From the NCBI GenBank assembly GCA_036245805.1, contig BTRK01000005.1, forward strand, positions 47,665,216 through 47,729,215: DNA of 64,000 nucleotides, in the 5' to 3' direction. The stretch is from Pristionchus mayeri (Eukaryota; Nematoda; Chromadorea; Rhabditida; Neodiplogasteridae). Numbering within the stretch: the stretch's first letter is position 1; every line of letters starts with the position of its first letter. Below are positions 9,001 to 19,106 of the stretch, piece after piece. The notes below the pieces were generated by a model, which was not told the DNA's origin, searched no databases, and saw only the letters and a list, made by a program, of their open reading frames with translations. The position numbers were made by a program, and so were the translations under genes.

Positions 9001-11596
9001 CAAATTGACTTCGTAGCATCGCCCATCACAGCGAGAGTTGTCAATTGTGGAGTCGTTGGACAGTTCGAATTCGACTCCGACCATCGTCTCGTCCGACTCA
9101 CCCTCTCTCTCCCCAACAAGGTGCGGCATAAAAGATGCAGGGAGCGGCTGGATTTCGATAAAGTCGCTTTTACTGCCAATGCGAACCTTCTCGCATCAAT
9201 GCCCCTTGCTCGTCCATCCTCAGCCACAGACGCCTTCCACAAGATACAAGCGTTTGCAAAGACAGCAGCAACCAACTGTTGGAGAAAGAGGCAATCGCCA
9301 CCTTGGATCTCTCCCGCAACTCGGAAACTCCTTGCTCAACGCCATCTACTTCGATCATCCCTGCAATCCAATGTCGAATATTCCTTGTCATGCAAAACAG
9401 CCCGAAGCAACCTCGTAGACGATATCAAGAGAAGGAAAGAGAACCAGGCAAAACAAGCTGCAATGAAAGGAAGAAGCATCGTCAAAGAGATGCTCAAACT
9501 GCGCTCGTCTCGTAAACGACTTCTCGTTCCTGACCCAGTCTCTGGCGCCCTTTCCCAAGATGCGACTAAGACTGCCGTCCAAGTTTACTACGGGGAACTC
9601 TACAAACGCGCAGTGAACATTCCCTTGGCCGTGCCTCCTTCTCCCGAACCATTGCTACTCTTCCTTCCAGATGAAACGAGGCATGCTCTCTCGCTTCTCA
9701 AGTGCGGGCATTCCCCTGGATCCGATGGTATCCTCCCTGACATGCTTTACCACTCAAGAGAGCACCTTGCCCCATTCTTCGCTGATCTACTGAATCGCCT
9801 CGTAGCAGGAGACCAAGTACCTGGAGATTTGGTTGAAGCAGTTGTGTCCCTTCTTCACAAAAAGGGCGACCCAACAGATATCGGAAACTTCAGACCAATC
9901 TCGTTGCTTAACGTATCCCTCAAGACAATCACTCGCGTTGTTCTCAAACGAATCGAATCATCAATTGAAGAGGCTGAATCGCACACTCAGACCGGATTCC
10001 GGAAAGGTCACTGCACTCTCAACAATCTTCACTCGATCAAACAACTCGCAGAACGCACGCACGAATACGGAATGCACCTCTACTTGGGATTCGTGGATTT
10101 TCGGAAGGCATTTGACTGTGTGGAATGGAACTCTGTTTGGCACGCACTGTGGATCGCTAGAGTGCACCCGACTCTAATCCATCTCTTGCGTCGCCTCTAC
10201 GAATCTTCCTCTACTCTCATCCGTGTCAACGAGGATTTGGTTCCAGTTGAAGTGCGGAGAGGAGTTCGCCAAGGAGACACTCTCTCCCCATGTCTCTTCA
10301 ATGCCGTCTTGAGATACGCTATGAATGAAATCGATTGGGAGAACAACGGAATATCGATCGATGGCCGCAACCTGAGTCACTTAGAGTACGCAGACGACAT
10401 TGTTCTAATCGCAAAGAGTCGCCCCGAACTGGAGAACATGATGAAGAAACTTATGGAGGCTTGCGCGCGCGTTGGTCTTGAAGTAAATCCATCCAAGACC
10501 GTACTTCTAACCTCGTGCACCTCCACCCGAGCACCCATTGTCATCGACAATCTGAAGTTCAACTTTGCCGAATCCACCACCTATCTAGGCGGAAGAATCT
10601 CACTTCCCCTTGACTACTCAGCAGAACTTGAGCACAGAATTCGTCTGGGTTGGTTCGCATGGAGCAAGCTCTCGTACCTCCTCTCTTCACGCATTCTACC
10701 GATGAAAACAAAGCGGCGCCTTTTCAACAGTTGTGTCATGTCTACGATACTCTATGGCAGCGAGCTATGGGCCCTACGAGCAAGTGACAAGAAGCGACTA
10801 AGTGTGACTCAGCGTAAGATGGAGCGGAAAATGCTCGGAATCAGCTTGCGAGATCGATGGAGGAACGTGAACATCCGCAACGCAACAGGAGTCCGTGACT
10901 GGAATCAGGAGGCTATGAGAAGGAAGGCAATTTGGGCGTTGAAACTGCGACGAATGGATATGGAAGAATGGAGCAGAGCGACTACTATGTGGATACCTTA
11001 CAACAGGACGCGCTCACCGGGTCAGCCTAAACCCCGATGGAGAGATGATCTCAGAAGAACTATTGGAGCGAGATGGTGGAACGCAACTGCTGAAGAATAC
11101 CGACCCTTCCTCATCTTGCGTTAACGCATGACGTGATAAATATTGATTGATTGATTATCGTTGGGGGAATCTAGGCCGCGAATATGAAAACTTTAAAAAC
11201 AATTTAATTTTCCTCCTTTAATCTCAATTTCTATTTTTTGGCTCAATTTCGTACAAATGCCATATTGATTCGCTTCGTGCATGACAGGCGTGATAGTTGT
11301 TCGATTAATTTAGGAGACCATTTGAGAAAATCAAAACGCAAACCTTTCGCATTTCCCGATGAAGAAACCAAAAGCTGCAATCAAAGGCAAAAACCATACG
11401 AACGCACTTGCAAGAAACTGCACGCGTCTGAAAAAGTTTGATTGTCGGTAAAACAAACGAGTTGAGTAGAGCATACCTGCTTTCATATAAGGTAGAGCGT
11501 GTCGGAAAGAAAATTATTACGAAGCGATTTAGACTTAGTAGAAAAATGCACTCTATGAGCCCTGAAATTGGCCCTTCTGTGAACATATACAAAAAT
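6086..11596 (-). CDS. Seven-transmembrane chemoreceptor (Srx-like), N-terminus unresolved
   Basis: Model for TM3 to the C-terminus: complement(6086..6275, 6624..6673, 6900..6972, 7018..7103, 7170..7290, 11344..11427, 11477..11596). All six junctions have GT/AG signals and agree in phase. The TM3 exon contains SLNRFVIIFFP, the asparagine-arginine motif of Srx/Srt-like receptors. The next exon is TM4 (SAFVWFLPLIAAFGFF). Then come a cysteine- and glycosylation-rich outer loop, TM5 (VLAILSFLLYILIAS), TM6 (GLVVLIYL) and TM7 (DVITITVIPLSISL). TGA lies at 6086-6088. The protein is expected in chemosensory neuron membranes; its ligand is unknown. The intron 7291-11343 holds a complete RTE element in the opposite orientation. 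Possible TM1/TM2 exons lie at 11925-11991 and 12038-12094. Their phase does not join cleanly and an in-frame TAA lies just upstream of the second, so the gene could be decaying. Confidence 0.7.
6461..6536. mobile_element. Hairpin MITE, family A, copy 1
   Basis: A nearly perfect inverted repeat with arms of the form GTCGGATGTGAACTATGAC and its complement. It lies in a chemoreceptor intron. Four further copies occur at 14985, 32352, 33169 and 35349. Confidence 0.7.
7291..8252. other. Chemoreceptor intron sequence, no gene seen
   Basis: Intronic DNA between the TM4 and outer-loop exons, before the RTE insertion. It contains a small direct repeat, AGTGATAAGATTGT, at about 7419 and 7445, and an AT-rich block near 8040. 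Confidence 0.5.
8242..11165 (+). mobile_element. Full-length RTE-type non-LTR retrotransposon with 11-bp target-site duplication
   Basis: The 11-mer TTATCGTTGGG occurs at 8242-8252 and again at 11155-11165, directly outside the element. The inserted DNA is therefore about 8253-11154 (2.9 kb). The 5' untranslated part is only about 124 bases and GC-rich, and the single ORF is intact. The 3' end is a short run of TTGA repeats, as in other RTE elements, with no poly(A). No ORF1 is present. Perfect duplications and an undamaged ORF suggest recent insertion. It sits antisense in an intron of the chemoreceptor gene. Confidence 0.95.
8377..11124 (+). CDS. RTE retrotransposon endonuclease-reverse transcriptase, 915 aa
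   Basis: The N-terminal APE-type endonuclease shows the usual motif order: IGTLN (7-11), QEAR around E40, NAYAPT (105-110), GDFN (142-145), DFV (211-213) and SDH (234-236). The reverse transcriptase domain follows, with KKGDPTDIGNFRPISLLN (495-512), FVDFRKAFD (572-580), RQGDTLSP (631-638) and the catalytic YADD (671-674). The C-terminal part has the tryptophan/arginine-rich tail typical of RTE proteins (GQPKPRWRDDL). No RNase H or zinc-finger ORF1 is present. The start is fixed by an in-frame TAA four codons upstream of the ATG. Length and residues suggest a functional enzyme that nicks DNA and primes reverse transcription from the target. Confidence 0.97.
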   Translation: MGRPFNIGTLNARTLAPKEKLLEIELALSKIKWDIVAVQEARIVGLASFNLAASGIVVYHSGGATARHGVAFLLQPHLAKGAVFRGLSDRLATLQLPQQKLFLVNAYAPTSAYDDAVYDDFLDQIENALHDAPAGYMPVLVGDFNCRVAKEPGNERFVGEFASPTPNSRGRSFAETCVRNKLRIQNTFPKRRRGRIWTWRSPNGSTFNQIDFVASPITARVVNCGVVGQFEFDSDHRLVRLTLSLPNKVRHKRCRERLDFDKVAFTANANLLASMPLARPSSATDAFHKIQAFAKTAATNCWRKRQSPPWISPATRKLLAQRHLLRSSLQSNVEYSLSCKTARSNLVDDIKRRKENQAKQAAMKGRSIVKEMLKLRSSRKRLLVPDPVSGALSQDATKTAVQVYYGELYKRAVNIPLAVPPSPEPLLLFLPDETRHALSLLKCGHSPGSDGILPDMLYHSREHLAPFFADLLNRLVAGDQVPGDLVEAVVSLLHKKGDPTDIGNFRPISLLNVSLKTITRVVLKRIESSIEEAESHTQTGFRKGHCTLNNLHSIKQLAERTHEYGMHLYLGFVDFRKAFDCVEWNSVWHALWIARVHPTLIHLLRRLYESSSTLIRVNEDLVPVEVRRGVRQGDTLSPCLFNAVLRYAMNEIDWENNGISIDGRNLSHLEYADDIVLIAKSRPELENMMKKLMEACARVGLEVNPSKTVLLTSCTSTRAPIVIDNLKFNFAESTTYLGGRISLPLDYSAELEHRIRLGWFAWSKLSYLLSSRILPMKTKRRLFNSCVMSTILYGSELWALRASDKKRLSVTQRKMERKMLGISLRDRWRNVNIRNATGVRDWNQEAMRRKAIWALKLRRMDMEEWSRATTMWIPYNRTRSPGQPKPRWRDDLRRTIGARWWNATAEEYRPFLILR

Positions 11597-11791
11597 CTAA
11601 ATGTAAAAAAAATCGAAATTGAATATGATTTTGAAAATATGTTTTCATTTATAAGCATTTGTATTGAACTCTGATTGTCGAAGATAAGTCACTTAGAATT
11701 TGGAAAAGAGTTTTAAAATGGACTGATCATTGCCGTGGTTTTTTGTGTAAGTTATGATATCGTTTGCAATGTCGTGGAATCTCGGCAAATA

Positions 11792-11904
11792 AGGTAAAAA
11801 AAGGTAAAGGTGCAGCCACGTCAAGCGATTTTACAGTCGTAAACGACTACGCTAGGTGGTGTAGTGCGGTGAGGCCGACTACAAATACTCGGCAATCCGA
11901 CAAC
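11792..11904 (-). mobile_element. SINE-like insertion with 14-bp target-site duplication
   Basis: AATCTCGGCAAATA flanks the insert at 11778-11791 and 11905-11918. The 113-bp insert ends, read on the minus strand, in TTTACC-type repeats, which serve as the 3' tail. It encodes nothing. Its core is shared with copies at 12338-12428 and about 2076-2142. Confidence 0.75.
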
Positions 11905-12037
11905 AATCTCGGCAAATATCCAACCAATATCAAGGAAAGCTTTGATAATAAGCAAGTCCATGCTAATGCCAATCACCATTAATCCTTGAATCTAAAAATA
12001 ATGTTTTTGAAAAATACATTTTGAAAATCCCACTTAC

Positions 12038-12094
12038 CAAAATGTTTAGCATTCCGCTGAATAAAATTTCAGCGAGAATGAAAAGAAACGAAAA
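12038..12094 (-). CDS. Candidate TM1/TM2 exon of chemoreceptor gene
   Basis: Nineteen codons end in GGMLNIL-like hydrophobic sequence before a GTAAGT donor. Upstream in the same frame a second hydrophobic run (ILVISALINIFTTIAIF, around 12180-12240) is separated from it by an in-frame TAA. The pair looks like the N-terminal helices of the downstream receptor, but I could not join them cleanly. A further candidate exon is complement(11925..11991). Confidence 0.35.
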
Positions 12095-12337
12095 CTTAAT
12101 TGACGCGATTAGAAGTTTATCAGGAATAATTGTTTAAAAACTTGCGTGAAATATTTTAGACTTTTTGAAAATTGCAATTGTTGTGAAGATGTTAATGAGC
12201 GCGGAGATTACTAAAATAGTAATACAACAATTTGTTCAGAATAGATTCCACTCGCTAATGAGCGCCATGTAGCAGTTAAAGAGAGTTGGATTATTGTTCG
12301 GAATATCGGCCGAACTCATATTGATAGATCTGAATAG

Positions 12338-12428
12338 GTAAAGGTAAAGGTAAAATGTGAAGGTGCAGCCACATCAATCGATTTTACAGTCGAATGACTA
12401 CGTTAGGTGATGCCGACTACGATCACGT
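12338..12428 (-). mobile_element. SINE-like insertion with 13-bp target-site duplication
   Basis: TAGATCTGAATAG lies at 12325-12337 and 12429-12441, directly outside the insert. The insert begins (plus strand) with GGTAAAGGTAAAGGTAAAA and shares its core with the 11.8-kb copy, but is shorter and more diverged. Confidence 0.75.
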
Positions 12429-13216
12429 TAGATCTGAATAGTTCATCATATCTAACTTTATCTGGATAACGCATCATCTTTAGGGAAATGGACAATTAAA
12501 CGAATTTCGAGGGCAACGACAAATTTACTCCAGTGTTGACAACATCTCTCCTTCTCTTACCAATGCAATGAGTTCGAATGACAAATCTGGAAAGCAGGAA
12601 TTGAATTTCTCGGAGCTCCGAAATAAGAAAGCACGCACGTGGCGACATATAATGGAAGTAAACATCACTCGAACATACTGCACTAGAGTTAACTATTTGC
12701 AATTTATGTCGCCGTCTCTTCATTTCACACGACCAGTCAAACTACGAGAGAATGACGATTGTGTGGTATCGGGTCTCGAAATTTAGAACTAATAATATGT
12801 ATCTACTCGATCATAGACTCGATGTTGCGATCACACGACTAGATAGCGCGATGACCTCAGGAGAGCCATTGGCAGCCTATGAAGAATATGGCCCATCCTC
12901 ACCAGCGCACTGTTGCCTGACCGGATAAATTACTGTATAAAGAAATATCATAACGTATGTTTGTCTGTCCGTCCGCCTGTCTGTCACGCTTTTTTCAAAT
13001 CGCTCTAACTCGGCTCAAGGCTCAGATCTCGACCGTTAGCATCCCCACGGCGAGCACTTTCAGCACACCACAAAACATGGTACATTTTACCAAACCGCAG
13101 AAAAACTCAAACACACCCCGTCCACCATTCGCCACACAATCCTAACCTCACCCCCCCATCGTAAGCTAAGCGTTGTGCAAGGCTCGTGAGGCCTCGGGCG
13201 ATCCGAAAAAGTTGGG

Positions 13217-13720
13217 ATGGGGCGAGACCTCACGAGCCTTTTACAACGATTTAAGCAGGCTCTCACCAGTCGCGTCCAATTGTTATCCTTCGACACGCCT
13301 TTCTTCAAAATCTTCGTGATGACAGGTATACATATTGATTATTATGTAATGGGCAGAATGCGATTGATGAGCTTTCTCAGGTATTTGCGGCGTCATATCC
13401 GTTGTAGGATACATCTTAAATTTCCGCTTTCCCATTCCCGAGGAACGCGCCTGGATGTTCAAATGCTGCTTCGTGGAGTTCTCTTATTGGAATCTTATTG
13501 GAATGAAAAGAGCATATTCATTCGAGATATTGTAGGTTCACAGCTTTTTGATCCATCTAGAATAATTCAGTATGCCTATCCTCACTACTTCGCCACATAC
13601 ATTGGATCGATTGTATTGTTCATATTGTCGCCAAAGGTTCGGGACCTTGTCTTGCGCAGAAGTGGCGTGTCCAATGTCGCCGCGATTTCACAATCATTTT
13701 CAACGCACTTACCACGATAA
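13217..13720 (+). pseudogene. Possible chemoreceptor C-terminal fragment
   Basis: A 167-codon open frame ends with a TM7-like run (YIGSIVLFILSPKVR), preceded by basic intracellular-loop-like sequence (RYLRRHIRCRIHLKF) and a short hydrophobic run (MLLRGVLLLE). There is a small tandem duplication of TTATTGGAAT near 13486-13506. No upstream exons were found. It may be a receptor relic or a chance frame. Confidence 0.3.
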
Positions 13721-13920
13721 AGTCTTGATGAACTTTTCCCGTCTTGGGAATCTGAATTCTCTGAAAATGTCCGTGTTTTTCGATCCTCGTAAAGTATCAA
13801 TTCGCACGCCGACTCTTTTGAATTTTGCAAAGTGTGCACACAATTGCATCAACAATGTGTTTTCTGGCGATGAGGCAATTATCGCATATCAACTTTTCGT
13901 CGTGAATTGCATTCTCCTTT

Positions 13921-14984
13921 AAGCGGTTTTGGAGAGGAGAGTATGATTCAATTCAATTCAATTCATTTATCATGCTGATGTCGAAATAAGTGACGAGAAA
14001 GAGAAGTAAGATGAAATAAGACTACATGAAATACGATGCATCATGTAGGATGCAAAGATAATAATATGGTATATTACAGATTGCCATGGTTAACAGGAAA
14101 GTGAATACGCGTTCTAACGAGAAAGAGTTCACAATTCCTAGAAAGTATTACATGATTGGGGATGGAATTCCACTGTGATACAATACGATTAGATAAAATT
14201 GTGATATAGATTAGATGAGGAACGATGCTTACGAAGTTGAAAATTATTAGGTCTCCTTGGACGAGGAGGGGCAATACATAGGAATTGAGGGCAGCCAATG
14301 ATCTACTATTAATAGCAATAACGAGCATACTACACACTAGTCATGACAAATCGTCGTTTGCTTTATTTTTTCTCGTTTGCTCTCTCGTTCTTTCTTTTTT
14401 CGCTCTTTCTGACAAATGAGATAGGAAACGAATGGCATGCCGACTGTGCAAAGAGGTGTTTACATACAAGTCGAATGCAATCGGCCTTCTCTCTTGTGGA
14501 AAGGAGCCAATATAGTAGAGTTGGCAACATTCCGCGATGCTTCCTTCACCAATCTCACCATTGCACTACTGCCTGTTTTCATCCGGAAAGTGCTCATCCA
14601 ATATTACTGTTTCGACCTAATGACCTAGGGAAAGCTTCGCAATGAAAAATTACCTGATCTTACGCTCACCGCTATTACCATCGAGCGAGTATAAGGAATG
14701 AAGATGCCGTTTCCTCCAAAGTTATCCCTAATTTAATGATGTAGAATGGCATTCACTTAATTTTGCTGAATACGTGCAAATTTGCATAATCTGAACCCTT
14801 TTAGTAAATACCAGACGATGATATTAGCTCTGTTATCGATGCTAGTGCGAACTCCCAAGCAGGCCATAATGATGAAAAATAAACTTCTGAGCAGTGCATT
14901 GTACGAATAATAAAACAAAAATATTCACCCTGCACGTAACGGCGTTACAGTATCCTCCATAGTCGGTGCATATAGAAAGTGGCT
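13921..14984. other. No gene recognised
   Basis: AT-rich sequence. Frames near 14074 and 14343 contain hydrophobic runs but no consistent splice pattern or family motif. Confidence 0.4.
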
Positions 14985-15063
14985 CTAGGTTGGAGAACAA
15001 TGGTAGAATGCCGCTTTTGATATGTCACAGACGGCATGACGTCATAGTTCTCGTCCGACCTAG
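14985..15063. mobile_element. Hairpin MITE, family A, copy 2
   Basis: An inverted repeat bounded by CTAGGT and ACCTAG, with arms like GAGAACTATGACGTCATGCC. It lies in intergenic DNA. Confidence 0.75.
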
Positions 15064-16349
15064 TGCCTTAAAAACTGGTAAAATAACCGTCATTTCGGGT
15101 GCTCTCACACTATTGGCTGCTTCAAATGGGGGATACTGTGGTTTTTCGAACTCGATGAGCTTCCGCCTCTGCTTCCCACGCTTCTTGTTTTGCTACTTAC
15201 ACGAGTGGTGTTAGTCACTCATCACATGATTTGACACTCGTACGAGTTGCTATTCTCAAGATATCAGGGGGTCTTGTCGAGGATTTTGTTTTGCCCTGAT
15301 ATGCACACTTCCCCCGCATCTACTCTTCTCAACTCTCTCCTCTTTCTTATTTCCCATTTTCTTTTCATTTTTCGTCCCTTCATCTTTCTAACTTTATGAA
15401 AGTCGCCTTATGAAAAACTTTCCCATGCATGTCCTCCACTCCTCCAACATAAGAATGTAACATGGACTGCCACACAATCCCCACCCACACGCTCGCCCGA
15501 GCCCAAAATACCACCTGATCTCCCTTCTTCGACGCCTTCAAGGCATAATCTCTCTCCTACCCTGATGGTGAATAAAGTATAAGTGTAAGTATAAGTATAA
15601 TTTTCCACCCTCTTCTCCAAGTGACTGTATCGCTTATTATACATTTCTTCAACCTCCATCCCCCTCTCGGATTCGAGTCTGAAACTCAGCTGTTTCTCTT
15701 CTAAATTGTGCGAATCAATTCTCTTCATTCAATTTCGAGAGCAGGACTCGTTATTGTGCTCCGCCGCGCTTAAGTTTGGTACGATCTAACCGTTTGATAG
15801 TAAGCGAGTTTAAGCATGCAGCATTGATATCAATTTTACACTGCGCACGCATACCCCTAGTTTATTCGAACGATATGTTACGCGCTAGGGCATCCTTATG
15901 CTCAGCTCATGATAGCTAACAGTAAGGAGAGTGTGAATCTTGATCGTCTGTACACTAAAATCTCCTGCTGACGTTTGTTTCCTGTTGTTGATCTATAGAG
16001 TGGGGTAGAAATATGGAATGGGGGAGGTGGATACGCAACGAGGGACTTTGTGTTAGGGGATGCAAATATTCTAGCTAGGTGACTCAATCAAAATTTGAGA
16101 AGATCGATACATTCAAAGTTTATATAATACGATACTCAGCTCTCCCTTTTCATTCGGATTGTCATTAATGTTTCCTTGTTGTGCTACCACCGTTTGTTTA
16201 ATCTGTTCTCTCTTTTCCAACTTGTGCGAGAGTTGCCAGAAAGCAGATACTGTTGCCTGATTTTTGAACTCTTGAAACTGCAATTCTATTTCCCACACTT
16301 GCTTCCTTGTTTTGGCGTTATTTTGAGTGTTGTGAGTCACGAAATTAGA

Positions 16350-18050
16350 TGCTACTAGTACGAGTTGCTATTCTCGGCATATCACGGGATTTTGCCGAGG
16401 ACTTTGTTTTGCCCTGATATACACCCTTCCTCCGCATCTTCCCTACTGCCATCTCGCCGAGCCTCATCACGCGATCTCTTCGGCTATAGTTTTCATAAGA
16501 TCAACCTTGCGTTGATACCAGGACAGAGGTAAATCACGACTCGCTACTGCAGCTTCCACCGTGCTGCACCTTGATGTAGGAGCGTAAGTGACTGAGAAGT
16601 CATAATATCGCATCCACAAACATCTTGCTTACGCTTCTCTCAAGCAGATATATTGGGGCAATGGGAGGGTCCGTCATAGGCCTTTGTTGACCTCCATTCC
16701 TTCTATCAGTAATCCCTTTCTTCTTCTCATATCCCCTCCGTAGTATCTCACGCTCTCAATTACTGACGCGCATTCGTCTGACTCTCTTAATTACGAACGC
16801 TCTCTCGCTCACCTGGCCTACGAGATAATGTGGTGAACGAAGAGAGTTAGATGGCTAATCCTGGCCTCGCGTACTTGTTTTGCCTCGTTATTAGTCGAAA
16901 ATCACGAGTGATGAGTCGAGAGTAGTCGCGAGCAGTCAAGACCTTGTTTTGGTCTTACCACACCATGACTACTATCGCGCACTCTTGTCCTACACTCTTC
17001 TCTATTTCCCATTGCTAATTGACTTATAATCCTTCCAATCTCGACCATCTGCTGATTCTAGTTGGAAGTAGTCACCCATCACGAGTGATTTCGAGAGCAA
17101 CTTGAACTTCCAAGTTATAGTGCTGGTCTTAGCGGTCTCTCTATCTCTAATATCAAGAAAATATCAAGACAACGTGTGGGCTCTAATGTTAGAAGTCGGT
17201 GCCAAGAGTGGCTCTAAGTCGTTTAAAAATTACCTCCATGACTACTATCACCCGCACTTTTCCTTCATCTTGTTTCTCAATTTGCATTCGTTGATCTTTC
17301 TCTGAATCCCTCTCTTAGCGACCAAGTTTGGACTCGTTAGTAGTCGCTTCTCGCGATCTGCTTTCGAGAGTAAATTGCTCATCAAGTACTTGTTTTGATA
17401 CTCCGAGGATTTTAGTTGCTTCGCGCATTCATGGCCTTGTTTTGATCTAGACGCACTATGTTCGCTCTCTTCTTCGCTTCAATTCATCCGAATCTCAAAC
17501 ACATTTGGACTTTAGTTGTATAGTAGTCGCTTCTCGCAAGGTGTTGTCGTACACCCTGTTTGACCCTGATTTCAATGCCTCATGATGACTCATTTTCCTA
17601 CTCTCATGTTGCTACTCCTCTTCGATGATCACTTCTCGTGAATCTCTTGTTTCATGGACATGTTCGGACTCTAGCAATTCGTATATCATCAATGGTGATT
17701 GTAAGGGTAACTGGCGCTTCCAAATCCTCGTTGTGATCTTATCTACCTACTTCTATCGACCTTGCGCTCACCTCTCGGTTCAAGGTAGCATTTCGTTCTC
17801 TGGACCTAATGGTCATGTTTGAACTCGTTAGTAGTCGCTTCTCACTGGAAATTTTGAGAGTAACTTGCGCATCCAAGTCTGTGTGCTGATCTTATCCCAT
17901 GACTATTATCACACACTCCATTCCCCTTCTTACTTCTTCACGTCGATTCCTCGGAATCTTTGAACTTTAGTTGTTAGTAGTCGCTTCTCACCAGGTGTAG
18001 ACCTTGTTTAGCCCTGATTTGCACGCTTCCTCGCTTTACTTCCTACTCTC
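16350..18050. repeat. Field of degenerate interspersed repeats (TAGTAGTCGCTTCTC type)
   Basis: The motif TTAGTAGTCGCTTCTC recurs near 17338, 17525, 17828 and 17972. It is commonly followed by a line like CCTTGTTTTGCCCTGAT and a pyrimidine-rich tail with TTCCTACTCTC. More diverged units occur near 16360 and 16900, with an outlier at 15240. No coding potential. It looks like an old, diverged tandem or nested repeat. Confidence 0.5.
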
Positions 18051-18129
18051 CTTCCACGTGCGCGCGTCCTTCCGTGTTTCGAATCGATCACGATCGGAAA
18101 TCGTGAGCTATCAGCCGCCATACTAAATG

Positions 18130-18212
18130 GAGTTCATAGTAAAAGGAGAGAGTGTGGGAATGAAAGAGAGACCCTCCTCATTCGCCGCGCTCTCTCATTT
18201 TACTATGAACTC
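18130..18212. mobile_element. Short palindromic element
   Basis: The arms GAGTTCATAGTAAAA and TTTTACTATGAACTC enclose about 50 bases. A diverged partial copy of the internal and right part lies at about 21042-21105, in an intron of the 29-exon gene. Confidence 0.6.
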
Positions 18213-18726
18213 AAATTATTACATCAGTAGATGTGTTCGATTCAGTAGGATTTGATAGTCGGATATCACCAATTTTGAATGTATAACTACGTTTCTAACA
18301 TAATTTTTATCCCTCCCAACTCATCGTCCGATACGTCTTACGTCACCTGTATCCATATTTTGAACGCGCGATATTAGGGGGGACAGGGGCATGCAAAAAG
18401 TGTCTGATCATATTCTCCCATCTCTCTGCAAAGAGAAGGAACGTGAGGAGTGAGATCGCGGGGGTGAGGACTTTTGCACTCTTTTTGAGCGAAGTGATTA
18501 CAGTTACCCAACAAGGACGAAATTGACCCATTATTTTTTGTCCTCCATCGAATAGCCGATGGTTGAATTAGTATAGAATGAATATATAAAATGCTAAAAA
18601 TCAATAATAGCCTCAAGGGAAATCTGGAAATGATCAGCGTAATCGCGCTTTCTCTCACTTTTGCATACTCTCTCGTACATGCTACGGGATCAGGGTGAGA
18701 TCCGGGGTTTCGTCCTTGTTGGGTAA

Positions 18727-19106
18727 CTTTAAAGAAGGACTGTCAGCAAAGTTGAAATTTTGAAGTTGTCATAACCATGACCGACCTTTGTACAACCATA
18801 AGAGATTCTGAAAATTTCAAATGCGTATCTCTATTTTGAACCGACTTATCATTAGTTGGCAGAATGCCAAGGAGGGCTTGAAGGGAAGGGACGTGCGGAA
18901 ATTCAAATATCTAGAAGATTTTCCAAAAACTGGTGGGATTCAAACCCGCAACCTTCCGATTACGCGGCGACTGCTTTACCACTGAGCTATACGAGTGACC
19001 CTTGCCTATCCTCTTAGCTCGCGCTATGATCGTTGGATGATTGTCTAGGTCATGGTTATGACAGCGTAAAAAATTAACTTTGCTGACACTCCTTCTTTAA
19101 AGAAGG
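18727..19106. mobile_element. TIR element carrying a tRNA-like sequence
   Basis: Terminal inverted repeats of about 58 bp occupy 18727-18784 and 19049-19106; each starts CTTTAAAGAAGGA and includes GTGTCAGCAAAGTT and GTCATAACCATGACC. There is no ORF, so this is a non-autonomous DNA element. The interior contains the minus-strand tRNA-like block listed separately. Confidence 0.65.
18926..18998 (-). other. tRNA-like sequence (probable tRNA-derived, not a functional tRNA)
   Basis: On the minus strand an A-box-like ATAGCTCAGTGG (18979-18990) is followed about 32 bases later by a B-box-like GGGTTTGAATCCC (18935-18947), as in a tRNA gene. The D and T arms partly pair, but the anticodon stem does not form a proper five-pair stem with a seven-base loop. 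I therefore call it a tRNA relic or Pol III promoter inside a transposable element. Confidence 0.55.

Noticed and set aside
14343..14645. Signal-peptide-like frame MTNRRLLYFF...
   Set aside because: The hydrophobic run comes from a T-rich tract, and there is no supporting splice site or motif downstream.
18926..18998. Functional tRNA gene
   Set aside because: A and B boxes are present, but the anticodon stem does not form and the sequence lies inside a TIR element; listed as tRNA-like only.
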